NCBI GenBank assembly: GCA_903900265.1 | Contig: CAIUMM010000077.1 | Coordinates: 1-64,000 of the forward strand | Source: an uncultured Pseudomonadota bacterium | GTDB taxonomy: Bacteria > Myxococcota_A > UBA796 > SXON01 | Reading direction: 5' to 3' | DNA: 64,000 nt | Shown here: in pieces, positions 8,206 to 16,009 of the stretch | Numbering within the stretch: position 1 is the first letter of the stretch | How the letters are laid out: the number at the start of each line of letters is the position of its first letter | Notes under the pieces: generated by a model | Told to the model about the DNA's origin: nothing | Database searches by the model: none | Seen by the model: the letters and a program-made list of their open reading frames with translations, nothing else | Made by a program: the position numbers and the translations under genes

Positions 8206-9162
8206 CTAACGCGGCAGCACCGTCACTGCCTCGCCTTTAGGCCCGGATTCAATGACGAGCGCGGCGGGATGTGTGCCGTAGTAGGCGCTGATCCCGGTGT
8301 CGATCCCGTACAGATGGCCCTCGCAGCGGGTCGCGATGGTGCCAGAGTCCTGCGTGGTGTGTCCGACGACCATGCGATCGGCGTGGAGCAGGGCTAACGC
8401 CCGCTTCAATTCCTCGCATGCGACCGGCGGATCCGCCAGCAAGTACGCCCGGTTCCAGATCGGACCGTCGGGGCCTAAAACCGCCGGCTGCACCGCATTG
8501 GCCGCCGCGCTGCCGGTGCTCGTAGCGATCGCCTCCCGAAACAGGAGGTTCAGGCCGGAGATCCCGTGGCTCGCCCAATTGCTGTCGATGCCGCCGTGCA
8601 CGAACACCGTGCCGCCCACCTGCACGGTCATGCGGTGCGCGCGCACCCAGGTTCCGCCCGCGCCGTCCGCGCTGAAGTAGGCGTGGCGAGCGCTCTCGCG
8701 CGCCGCTTCGGTCTCCCCGGGAAACTCGGCGGTGTCCGCGACATAGCGCCAATCTCCGGCCACGTTCATCGCCTCATGATTGCCGTTCAGCAGCAGCGCC
8801 CGACCGCCCGCGGCCTCGGCTTCGGACTCCAGCTGCCCGAGCCACTTCAGCATCGCCGGCCCGCTCGGGCCGCGATCCAGCACATCGCCGGTCTGCACCA
8901 GCCACGACGCGCCGCCGGTCCAATGTCCAGCGGCGTCGACCATCCCGGCGAGCTGGAGGGCGCGGATCGCGCTGGGAACGTCGCCGTGCAGATCCCCTAT
9001 GGCGACCAACCGCGCGGGAGCCGGAAAAACGTCCTGCGCGGCCGAGGGGCTCGGCGCGACGACCGGCGCTTCAGGCGCGACGACAGGCGCCGCGGGCGCG
9101 AGCGGTACGGCAGCGGGGACAAGCGCGGGTCCAGGCGAGCACGCCAACAGCAGGATGAGCAT
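8206..9162 (-). CDS. PPP-family metallophosphatase lipoprotein (Shewanella-like phosphatase type)
   Basis: A 318-residue predicted lipoprotein. The start ATG at 9162 opens directly on a very short signal peptide with lipobox LLLAC. The phosphoesterase motifs appear in order: GDLHGD, GDVLDRG, GNHEAMN, VHGGID and GHTTQ. These bind the two catalytic metals and match the bacterial Shewanella-like branch of the PPP phosphatase superfamily. A Pro/Ala/Val linker (about residues 9-40) separates the anchor from the domain. Location at the cell envelope means substrates could be periplasmic phosphoproteins or other phosphate esters. It is divergent from the small STN-domain gene, whose start is 47 bp away. 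Confidence 0.85.
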   Translation of the reverse strand: MLILLLACSPGPALVPAAVPLAPAAPVVAPEAPVVAPSPSAAQDVFPAPARLVAIGDLHGDVPSAIRALQLAGMVDAAGHWTGGASWLVQTGDVLDRGPSGPAMLKWLGQLESEAEAAGGRALLLNGNHEAMNVAGDWRYVADTAEFPGETEAARESARHAYFSADGAGGTWVRAHRMTVQVGGTVFVHGGIDSNWASHGISGLNLLFREAIATSTGSAAANAVQPAVLGPDGPIWNRAYLLADPPVACEELKRALALLHADRMVVGHTTQDSGTIATRCEGHLYGIDTGISAYYGTHPAALVIESGPKGEAVTVLPR

Positions 9163-9209
9163 CGACACCGAGTATACCGCCGTCGGAGGATCTCCGTTAG
9201 GAGTCCCAC

Positions 9210-9491
9210 ATGCCGCTGCTTCTGCTTGTTCTGCTGCCGATCGCCGCCGCAGCAGCACCCCAACCCGCGGCCACCGTCGACGTGAGCTTCGCACAGACCG
9301 ACGTACACGCGGCGCTGCGGTTTCTGGCTGAATCGGGAGACGTCAACATCGTCGTCGCTGACGATGTGAGCGGCACGGTGACGCTCGAGCTGCACAAGGT
9401 CAGCTGGGACGAAGCCTTCTACGCTGTGCTCGCCCAAAAAGGCCTGACCGCCAGCGCAGAAGGCACGACCTACGACATCCACCGACGCTGA
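9210..9491 (+). CDS. Orphan secretin/TonB short N-terminal (STN) domain protein
   Basis: A 93-residue secreted protein: a signal peptide (MPLLLLVLLPIAAAAAP) followed by one domain of about 70 residues with the STN pattern (VDVSFAQTDVHAALRFLAE, NIVVADDVSGTVTLELHKV, WDEAFYAVLAQKGL). This domain normally sits at the N-terminus of secretins and TonB-dependent transducers, where it contacts partner proteins in the periplasm. Here it stands alone. It could be an adaptor for a secretin encoded elsewhere. The promoter region is shared with the divergent phosphatase. Confidence 0.75.
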   Translation: MPLLLLVLLPIAAAAAPQPAATVDVSFAQTDVHAALRFLAESGDVNIVVADDVSGTVTLELHKVSWDEAFYAVLAQKGLTASAEGTTYDIHRR

Positions 9492-9510
9492 CCCGGCGGA
9501 CCGCGCGAAC

Positions 9511-9527
9511 GGTCGGCGTCACCGACC
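9511..9527. terminator. Weak hairpin between convergent genes
   Basis: GGTCGG (9511-9516) and CCGACC (9522-9527) form a 6-bp stem with a 5-nt loop between the STN-domain gene and the convergent SGNH hydrolase gene. No U-tract follows on either strand, so termination activity is uncertain. Confidence 0.3.
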
Positions 9528-9532
9528 CGGTG

Positions 9533-10612
9533 TTACCGATCTTCGTAGGTTTGCAGCGCCGAGTCCGCCGCTTGTATCCGCAACGGAACGGCCGGCCAAC
9601 CCGAAGCGTCCAGCACCTTCGCCACCGCTTCGGCCAGCACCGCATGGCCGATGGCCGTCGGGTGCATCTGATCCTGAAACAGGTCGTCGACGCCGAGTCC
9701 TGCGGCACCGAACGCGGCCGGCCCGTCGACGATCGGCGCGTGATGCCGCGCAGCGACATCCCGCATCACCTGCCGGTAGATCGCCCAGCGCGGCGCCTCG
9801 CCCGGCGGGAGCAGATCTTCCCGGTTGGGCGGCAACAGATAGACAACGCCGCCACCGTGCGCCTGCATTCGGTCGGCGAAGGCCTCCAAATTGGCCGCGT
9901 AGTCGTTGATATCCACCCGACGCGCGCCTTCAATGTCACCCTGCTTGTTGATCATCCAACCGACCTTTCGAGCTTCATCCCCCCGCGGGGCCACCCGCAG
10001 CGTCCAATCGGCCCACTGAAACAACACACTGTGCGACAGCACCCTGCGGAACCGGCGCGTATTGCTCTGCTGAAAATCAGCGTAGGCAGCCAGTAGATCT
10101 GCATCCTGGAAGGTGTCAAAGTTGTTGTCGGACCACAGCGAGCCCACGAGCAGCACGTCCGGATCCAGCGCCAACCCGCGCATGTCCAAGAAATTGAGCG
10201 ACTGAAACGTCGAGTACCCGGGCACCCCGCCGTTGATGAAGTCGGCGTCGAAGCGCTTTTCCAGCAACGAAGTGAACACCTCGCCGTCGCGCACGCCGTA
10301 GCCGTAGATGGTGGAGTCCCCCACCGACAGCACGCGCGCCCGCGTCTTGGGGCCCCGCGTCGCGTCCCGAAAGCCCGCGGCGTTCACATGGACGGGGATG
10401 CCCCGCTCCAGAAAGTCCCCGACATGCAGCTCCCAAAGCAGCCACGGACTCCCGTGAAGCAGCACGCCCCGAGCGTCACCGGCGGTCGGCGTGCGTGGAT
10501 CGGGAGGCGGGACGAGCCGGGCGAACAGCTCCGCGAACACCAACACCGCGACGCCCAGCAGCACCGCCAACGATGCTCGACGTTGACGCTTTCGACGACG
10601 AAGCAACGGCAC
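9533..10612 (-). CDS. SGNH/GDSL-type hydrolase with N-terminal anchor
   Basis: A protein of about 359 residues with an Arg-rich N-terminus and one hydrophobic segment (LAVLLGVAVLVFAELFARL), which anchors it in the membrane with the rest periplasmic. The hydrolase core shows the Ser block (VLSVGDSTIYGYG), an Asn/Gly block (NGGVPGYST) and the terminal catalytic pair DQMHPTAIGH. These are features of the SGNH superfamily, which de-acylates or acylates lipids, glycans or peptides. GTG at 10612 was preferred over GTG at 10624 because GGGAG lies 5 nt upstream of it. The stop lies 41 bp from the convergent STN-domain gene. The substrate is unknown. Confidence 0.75.
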   Translation of the reverse strand: MPLLRRRKRQRRASLAVLLGVAVLVFAELFARLVPPPDPRTPTAGDARGVLLHGSPWLLWELHVGDFLERGIPVHVNAAGFRDATRGPKTRARVLSVGDSTIYGYGVRDGEVFTSLLEKRFDADFINGGVPGYSTFQSLNFLDMRGLALDPDVLLVGSLWSDNNFDTFQDADLLAAYADFQQSNTRRFRRVLSHSVLFQWADWTLRVAPRGDEARKVGWMINKQGDIEGARRVDINDYAANLEAFADRMQAHGGGVVYLLPPNREDLLPPGEAPRWAIYRQVMRDVAARHHAPIVDGPAAFGAAGLGVDDLFQDQMHPTAIGHAVLAEAVAKVLDASGWPAVPLRIQAADSALQTYEDR

Positions 10613-10644
10613 CCAAGCTCCCACGCCAACGTATTCCGACGCGA

Positions 10645-11385
10645 TCAGCGCGGCGTGTTGATCCGCGCAAACAGCGCATCGGTCTCGGCGCGTCCTGCGA
10701 GGCGGCCCGCCTCCGAGTACGCGTAGCCAACCTCGACCTCCCCCGCTTCAAAGCGCGGCAGCACCGCGTCCACAAAGGCGTCGACCGGCTCGCCGAAGGT
10801 GTGCAGGCCGGGGCCGCCGAGGTCGGTGTTCACCGCCGGCGGCACGAGCTCCAGCACGCGCACCGACGTCTCGCGCAGCTGGAGCCGCAGCGACAGCGTA
10901 AACGAGTGCAACGCCGCCTTGGTCGCCGAGTAGACCGGCGCGAACGCCGCTGGCGCGAACGCGAGGCCCGAGGTCACGTTGACGATCGCCGCGTCCGGCC
11001 GCGCCAACAGGTGTGGCAGCAGCAGCTGCGTCAGGTGGATCGGCGCGTCGAGGTTGGTCGTGATCTCGGTGTGCATCGCCGCCCATTCGGCGCCCGGCAC
11101 GTCAAAGCGCAGGCGGTTCTGGATGCCTGCGTTGTGGATGACGACGTCGAGCTCGGGGTGCTCGGCCACCACGCGCACCGCGAGCAGCGCGCGCTCCGCC
11201 GGGTCGGTCAGGTCACACACCCACGTAAACAAGCCGGGCAGAGCGGCGGCCGCCTCGGCGAGCCGATCGGCGCGGCGGCCACAGACGATGACGGTGCAGC
11301 CGCGCGCGTGCAGCCGTTGGGCGAGCGCGAGGCCGATGCCGGAGGCGCCGCCGGTGATCAGGACGGTACGGTGGGAGAGGTTCAC
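10645..11385 (-). CDS. Short-chain dehydrogenase/reductase
   Basis: A 246-residue classical SDR. The Rossmann nucleotide-binding motif is TGGASGIG near the N-terminus, followed by NAG (VIHNAGIQ), the catalytic Ser (NVTSG) and the Tyr-x-x-x-Lys pair (YSATKAA). Lys-less Arg at the start of the second strand (CGRRADR) suggests NADP. The sequence resembles DltE-like oxidoreductases. The start is taken as GTG at 11385, just before the Rossmann strand, with GGAG 7 nt upstream; longer upstream reading has no SDR character. The substrate is unknown. It is divergent from the glycosyltransferase gene at 11501. Confidence 0.85.
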   Translation of the reverse strand: MNLSHRTVLITGGASGIGLALAQRLHARGCTVIVCGRRADRLAEAAAALPGLFTWVCDLTDPAERALLAVRVVAEHPELDVVIHNAGIQNRLRFDVPGAEWAAMHTEITTNLDAPIHLTQLLLPHLLARPDAAIVNVTSGLAFAPAAFAPVYSATKAALHSFTLSLRLQLRETSVRVLELVPPAVNTDLGGPGLHTFGEPVDAFVDAVLPRFEAGEVEVGYAYSEAGRLAGRAETDALFARINTPR

Positions 11386-11500
11386 ACAAGCTCCGATGAG
11401 GCGCGGCGCGTAGCACGCGCCAGCGGCCGCCGCCGGTGGGAACCGCACGCGTAGTCCTGCGGCGCGTCGGTTAGCAGACGCCATCCCCGCGGAGCCCGCT

Positions 11501-13054
11501 ATGTCTTTGTCCTTGAACCTGAAGGCGCTCGCGCAGCGGAGCCCGAGGTTGGCTGCGCGGCTGGAGGCGGGGGGCACGCCGATCACGGTCGCGGCCCTGC
11601 CGTGGCCCGCGGTGCCCGATGCGCCGCTGGTGATGCTCGTGGGCGCGGCGACCCCGGCGGGGGTGCGCGCGGCGCTGGATGCGGGGCGCAAGCTGTGGCT
11701 TTGGGAGCGCTCCGCGCCGATCCTGCGCGCGTTTCTCGAAGCGGTGGACGTCTCGGACGCGTTGAAGGACGGGCGGCTGCGCTTGGCCTGCGACGTCGAC
11801 CTGCTGACGCTCAGTTTGCCGCCGTGCACGCCCATCGTCGCGCACCCGCTGTTGGGGCCGCGCTATGCCCGCGAGCTGGCGTTCCTCGGAGCGGCGCCGC
11901 AGCGTCGCGCCCTGATCGTCGAAGGCGGCCTGATGATCGAGGAGCTGTGCCGGTCGTTGACCGAGCGCGGCTTCGCAGTATGGACCTGGGAGAGCGCCCG
12001 GCTCCCACCGGCGGAGCTGACGCGCATCGCCCTCGCGGTGCGCCCCGAAGTGGTGCTCGCGGTCAACCACCAGCCCGGGCTCCCCGAAGCCATCGAGGTG
12101 CTCGCGGCCCAGCTGCCCGGCCTCAGCTTGAAGGTCTGGGAGGTCGATCCCGCGATCGATCCGGTGCGCCCCCCGGCGACTCGCGTACCGCGAACGACGA
12201 TCTATACGTACCGCCAGGTGCAGGTCGAGCGCTTCCACACCGCCGGCTACCGCGCCGAATGGCTGCCGCTGGCCAGCGATCCGGACTGGCGCCAGCCGAT
12301 GGTGCTCACCCCCGCGGAGCACGTAGAGTTCGACGCCCCCGTGGTGTTCGTGGGCCGCAGCATGCTCATCGAGGCGCAGGCGTTCCGACGCGACCTGCTC
12401 CAGCGCATGCGCGACGCCCGCACCGCAGCGGGGCTCGATCCGGCCGGCGCGGACGCGGTGCTCGACCAGGTCGTCGCCGCCCAACGCGCCGAGCTGGGAC
12501 GCTTCGTCGTGCCGGAGAAGCTCGCGGCGCTGGCCCCCGAACTTGGTGCCTTTGAGGCGGGTATCGGGCGGCGGTCCGATCCGGCGATGCTCGCGGGCGA
12601 GATCGCAGCCGCCGAGCATCGCCTGACGGTGCTCGCCAACCTTGGCCGCTTCGGCGCGCAGGTGTGGGGCGACGCCGGATGGAAGCCGGTCGAGCGCTAC
12701 GGCGTGCGCTACCGCGGGCCCGCGGGGCACCACCAACAGCTGCCGCGCATCTACAGCAACGGCGGCATTCAGATCGACATCGGCCGCTTGTACCAGTCGG
12801 ACATCGTGACGCTGCGGGTGTTCGACGTGCTCGCCTGCGGCGGCTTTTTGATCACGCCGCACACCGAGGATCTACCGGCGCTGTTCCGCGTAGGCGAAGA
12901 GCTCGAGACCTACCGCACGGTCGCCGAGCTGTGCGCCAAGGTCGAGCACTACGCGTCCCGACCTGACGACCGCGCCCGCATCGCCGCGGCGGGCCGCGCA
13001 CGCGTGCTGTCGGACCACACCGTGCGGCAACGGCTGGAGCGGATGTTGGGGTAG
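11501..13054 (+). CDS. CgeB-like glycosyltransferase family protein
   Basis: A 517-residue cytosolic protein. The N-terminal two-thirds is divergent, with Rossmann-like strands (APLVMLVGAATPAGV, RPEVVLAVNHQPGL). The C-terminal region (about residues 400-517) matches the CgeB/glycosyltransferase group 1 type domain: RIYSNGGIQIDIGRLYQSD, the Cys-Gly-Gly loop (FDVLACGGFLITPHTEDL) and the terminal helix that ends these proteins. CgeB-like enzymes modify surface polysaccharides or spore coat components. Sugar and acceptor cannot be assigned. The start ATG is 115 bp from the divergent SDR. Confidence 0.7.
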   Translation: MSLSLNLKALAQRSPRLAARLEAGGTPITVAALPWPAVPDAPLVMLVGAATPAGVRAALDAGRKLWLWERSAPILRAFLEAVDVSDALKDGRLRLACDVDLLTLSLPPCTPIVAHPLLGPRYARELAFLGAAPQRRALIVEGGLMIEELCRSLTERGFAVWTWESARLPPAELTRIALAVRPEVVLAVNHQPGLPEAIEVLAAQLPGLSLKVWEVDPAIDPVRPPATRVPRTTIYTYRQVQVERFHTAGYRAEWLPLASDPDWRQPMVLTPAEHVEFDAPVVFVGRSMLIEAQAFRRDLLQRMRDARTAAGLDPAGADAVLDQVVAAQRAELGRFVVPEKLAALAPELGAFEAGIGRRSDPAMLAGEIAAAEHRLTVLANLGRFGAQVWGDAGWKPVERYGVRYRGPAGHHQQLPRIYSNGGIQIDIGRLYQSDIVTLRVFDVLACGGFLITPHTEDLPALFRVGEELETYRTVAELCAKVEHYASRPDDRARIAAAGRARVLSDHTVRQRLERMLG

Positions 13055-13061
13055 CGCGGCC

Positions 13062-13078
13062 GAGACGCTCAGCGTCTC
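13062..13078. terminator. Perfect inverted repeat between convergent genes
   Basis: GAGACGCT (13062-13069) is mirrored by AGCGTCTC (13071-13078) with a single central base. The repeat covers the stop codon of the leftward MYXO-CTERM-like gene and lies 8 bp past the stop of the rightward glycosyltransferase gene. It is a plausible shared bidirectional terminator, although there is only a short pyrimidine run rather than a T-tract. Confidence 0.45.
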
Positions 13079-15354
13079 TTCCGCCGTCCCAACGCGAACA
13101 GCGCCAGACCGCCCCAAACCCCCGCCGCTCCCCCCCCACACCCACACCGGCCCGTCGTGGGCATGACCACCGCGTCCCCATGCTCCAGCACCACGCGCTC
13201 GCCGTTGGACTCGAACCCATCGACGTACAAGCCCTCCCCGACCACGCCCTCCGCGACGACCTCATGCCAGCCAGCGTCCAGCCCGCTGACCTCGACGAGG
13301 ACGCTGTCGTTGACCGCCCCGCTGGCGCCGCTGAAGGGGACGTCCTGCGCGCCGTCGATGCGCAGCACCCCCGCCGAGCGCGCGTCGATGGTCCCGCGCA
13401 GGCGCACCGTGCTGCCGCGCAGCCACACCGTCGCCGTGGCTCCCGGCCCGAGCGGGGTCCACTCGCCGAACGCCGCGTTGGCCGCGTCGACCGGCGCTGT
13501 GCCCTCGCTGCGCACCCACTCGGATGCGTCGTCTACAAACTGTGCGCCGCCAAAGCGCGACAACACTGAGCCTTGAAGCACAAACACGCCGTCATAGCTG
13601 GCGATCAGCACCTGTTCCAACGCGGCGTAGTCCGGCAGCGCGACCATCCCGCTGACCCCGCCGGGGACGCGAAGCCCGATGTCCTCCCACGTAGTTCCGG
13701 CGTCCCTGCTGCGCAGGAGCGCTCCGGAGCGCGTGGCGGCGAGGAGGGTGGTTTGATCATCAGGCGCAGCGAGGCGGAGCACCGGGTCGTCGCCCGCGGC
13801 GCGCACCGAAACGCCGTCGATCGCGACGCCGATCGCGTCATCCGAGGTGAGCCAGCCGCCTTGAAACGAGGCTGCGTCGTACAAGGTGCCCGCGGAAGCC
13901 CACTCCACGGTCCACGACTCCGCGTCCGCCGTACACGCGAGCGCGCGCGTGCTCCGCGCGCAGATCGCGTAGCCCGGGACATCGAGCAGCTCTTCGATCT
14001 GCCCGGAAAAGCCTGCGGCTTCGAGGCTTCCGGCGACCTCCCAGCTCCGCCCCGCGTCCACGCTCCGCAAGAGCCCGCCCTCATCGGCCGGCCCTGCTAC
14101 CCAGAAGGTGCGCTCCTTCCCGGCGACCGCGCCCGCGGAAGACAGCGGCACCCGCAGCTCAGCCCAGCTTCCCGTAGCGGCCCGCCAAAGCCAAGGCGCG
14201 TGGTTGACCAGCGCCAGCATGTCATCGGAGCCCGAAACCCAGCGTACCGCCTGTACATCCTGGATCGGCAGCCCTTCGGAGCGCGTGGTCCACGCAGCCC
14301 CAAACTCCGTCGCGAGCGCGACGCCCCCGGCGTAGGTGCCAAAAGCGGCGATTCCATCCTCGCGAAAGTACGGGGAGATCGCGACGCCACGGATGAAGTC
14401 GGGAGGGATGATCACCGGATCGATCCACGACACCCCGCCGTCCTCGGTGTACGCGTAGCCCCCCCAGCCCGCGTGCACGACCGCGTCGCCGTCGGTAAAA
14501 AGCGCGGTGACCGCTTCGTCGGTGCCGGTCGCGCCGCCAAAGCTCTCGTAGTCGACGGTCAGCGGCGAGCTGCGATCCTCCCAGCTCGCGCAGCCGTCCA
14601 CCGAGCGCGCCGGTCCATGCGTTGCGCCGGCGATCCACACGGCTTCGTCGTCATCTGAGACGATTCGCAGGATCTCCTGCTGCGCGTCGCCGGTCCACGG
14701 CGTGGGCGCGCAGTCGGTCCAGACCGTGCCATCCAGCCCCGAGCCCATGCGCACCGTACCGTCCGCGGCGCCGACGTACCAACCGTTGCGCGTCGCGACC
14801 GCCGCGGTCGCCAACCCCGCGGCGGTCGGCAGCGCCTGCGACGTCCACGCCCCGCCGACCTCGGTGTACAGCGTCGTGTCCGACAGCACCGTGGCCCCGC
14901 CCGCTCCCGCGGCGAGGCCGTGCAAGCCCCGCGCCGTTAGCACCCGCGTCGGCGCGTCTCCAGGCTGCGCGGCGTAGACCCCGTCGGCGCCAAGGAGCAG
15001 AAAACCATCGTCGGCCGCAATCATCTCGGAGGGCACAAAGTCCAGCGCCACCGAGGACCACGCTGCCCGATCCCCGCCGTCCCCGAAGTCGCTGTACGCG
15101 TACCGCGCCGCGCCGCCGGTCAAAACCAGCGTCCCTGCGCGCGTGTAGGTGGCCAAGGTCACCGGATCGGCGGTGCCCGCGATGCCCATCGCGGTCCAGG
15201 AACGCCCGTCGTCATCCGACTCGAGCGCGATGGTGACGCCGTTGTAGCCATGCAGCGCCACCCACGGGAGCTCCCCGCTCCAATCCACGGCGACGCTCGC
15301 CACGGTGTTGTGCGGCACGTGCGCACCGGCCAAGGGGACTGCGAGCAACCACAT
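13069..15354 (-). CDS. Secreted beta-propeller protein with MYXO-CTERM-like tail
   Basis: A 761-residue exported protein. The signal peptide is short (MWLLAVPLAGAHV). The body is built of repeated BNR/YCF48-like blades containing the recurring SxDxGxxW pattern (SDDDGRSW, SVDAGRSWEV, SRDAGTTWEDIG, TEDGGVSW), so several seven-bladed propellers or one large one are likely. After about residue 640 there is an unrelated C-terminal domain, and the protein ends with a Cys-Gly-Cys cluster, a hydrophobic helix and Arg/Lys residues (LALFALGRRKRR). That tail matches the MYXO-CTERM sorting signal of myxobacteria, which directs processing and surface display. The start at 15354 was chosen because the signal peptide begins there. 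Function unknown. Confidence 0.75.
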   Translation of the reverse strand: MWLLAVPLAGAHVPHNTVASVAVDWSGELPWVALHGYNGVTIALESDDDGRSWTAMGIAGTADPVTLATYTRAGTLVLTGGAARYAYSDFGDGGDRAAWSSVALDFVPSEMIAADDGFLLLGADGVYAAQPGDAPTRVLTARGLHGLAAGAGGATVLSDTTLYTEVGGAWTSQALPTAAGLATAAVATRNGWYVGAADGTVRMGSGLDGTVWTDCAPTPWTGDAQQEILRIVSDDDEAVWIAGATHGPARSVDGCASWEDRSSPLTVDYESFGGATGTDEAVTALFTDGDAVVHAGWGGYAYTEDGGVSWIDPVIIPPDFIRGVAISPYFREDGIAAFGTYAGGVALATEFGAAWTTRSEGLPIQDVQAVRWVSGSDDMLALVNHAPWLWRAATGSWAELRVPLSSAGAVAGKERTFWVAGPADEGGLLRSVDAGRSWEVAGSLEAAGFSGQIEELLDVPGYAICARSTRALACTADAESWTVEWASAGTLYDAASFQGGWLTSDDAIGVAIDGVSVRAAGDDPVLRLAAPDDQTTLLAATRSGALLRSRDAGTTWEDIGLRVPGGVSGMVALPDYAALEQVLIASYDGVFVLQGSVLSRFGGAQFVDDASEWVRSEGTAPVDAANAAFGEWTPLGPGATATVWLRGSTVRLRGTIDARSAGVLRIDGAQDVPFSGASGAVNDSVLVEVSGLDAGWHEVVAEGVVGEGLYVDGFESNGERVVLEHGDAVVMPTTGRCGCGGGAAGVWGGLALFALGRRKRR

Positions 15355-15420
15355 GCGTCGAGCGTAGCCCGCGCTCCTTTGCCGGGCCCACGTTAGCCGG
15401 CTCGCACACCCGAGAGTCTG

Positions 15421-15957
15421 ATGATCCCCCTGCCCTCGCTCGCTCCCATCGCCGCCGTCGTCGCCGCGCTCGACGCCCACACCACCGACGAAGCCGTGAA
15501 TTGGATGCGTGGCCTCGGCAAGCGCGAGCTGGTCGCGCTGTGGGAGAAGTCGGAAGGAAACGACGCGCCCATCGAAGCGCTGCAGGGCAAGGAAGGCGAG
15601 ATCATCATCCACGAAGGACAGAACTCGCTGCCGCTCTTCAACGCGTTCCAGAAGCGCGTCGTCCTGCGAAACGGGAAGGTCCAAGGCTACAATCATCAGG
15701 CGATGAGCTGGATCACCGGCCCGGGTCACTTTCTGGTTCAGACCGACGGCACTACCTCTTGGTTCGACTACACCGTGGTCGCGACCGACGCGCCCGCCGA
15801 GTTTCCGCCGATCAAGGGCAACGACGGGTTCCCCGACAAGCTCGTGTACGGCGGCATGATCGACAAGCTGCGCCGCGTCGGCACCCGCGCGCTGATCGGC
15901 GCCGCGTTCCGCGCCGACAAGCCCACCGGCGACTACTTCATGCTCATCCGCCGTTAG
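15421..15957 (+). CDS. Hypothetical protein
   Basis: A 178-residue protein without signal peptide or transmembrane segment. The middle is beta-rich (GEIIIHEGQNSLPLFNAF, HFLVQTDGTTSWFDYTVV) and the C-terminus is well formed (DKLVYGGMIDKLRRVGTR, then YFMLIRR), which suggests a small lipocalin-like or barrel fold binding a ligand. No family was recognised. It lies between the divergent MYXO-CTERM-like gene and the kinase, with 52 bp to the probable kinase start, so it may be transcribed with the kinase. Confidence 0.65.
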   Translation: MIPLPSLAPIAAVVAALDAHTTDEAVNWMRGLGKRELVALWEKSEGNDAPIEALQGKEGEIIIHEGQNSLPLFNAFQKRVVLRNGKVQGYNHQAMSWITGPGHFLVQTDGTTSWFDYTVVATDAPAEFPPIKGNDGFPDKLVYGGMIDKLRRVGTRALIGAAFRADKPTGDYFMLIRR

Positions 15958-15999
15958 GTCACCGCCGGCGCGGCAAACAGTTACCTTCCCGCCTGCTCT

Positions 16000-16003
16000 G
16001 GAG
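16000..16003 (+). promoter_or_regulatory. Ribosome binding site that decides a CTG start
   Basis: GGAG lies 6 nt upstream of a CTG codon at 16010 in the kinase frame. No ATG, GTG or TTG occurs in this frame between the upstream stop and the glycine-rich loop, so this site supports CTG as the initiation codon. Confidence 0.5.
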
Positions 16004-16009
16004 TCTTGT

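Noticed and set aside
5631-8240. 869-codon open frame antisense to valS
   Set aside because: It mirrors the valS frame in GC-rich DNA, has Arg/His/Val-rich composition, and no protein family pattern.
11386-11835. Upstream extension of the SDR frame
   Set aside because: It overlaps the opposite glycosyltransferase gene and has no Rossmann-like sequence; GTG 11385 with a GGAG site fits the family start.
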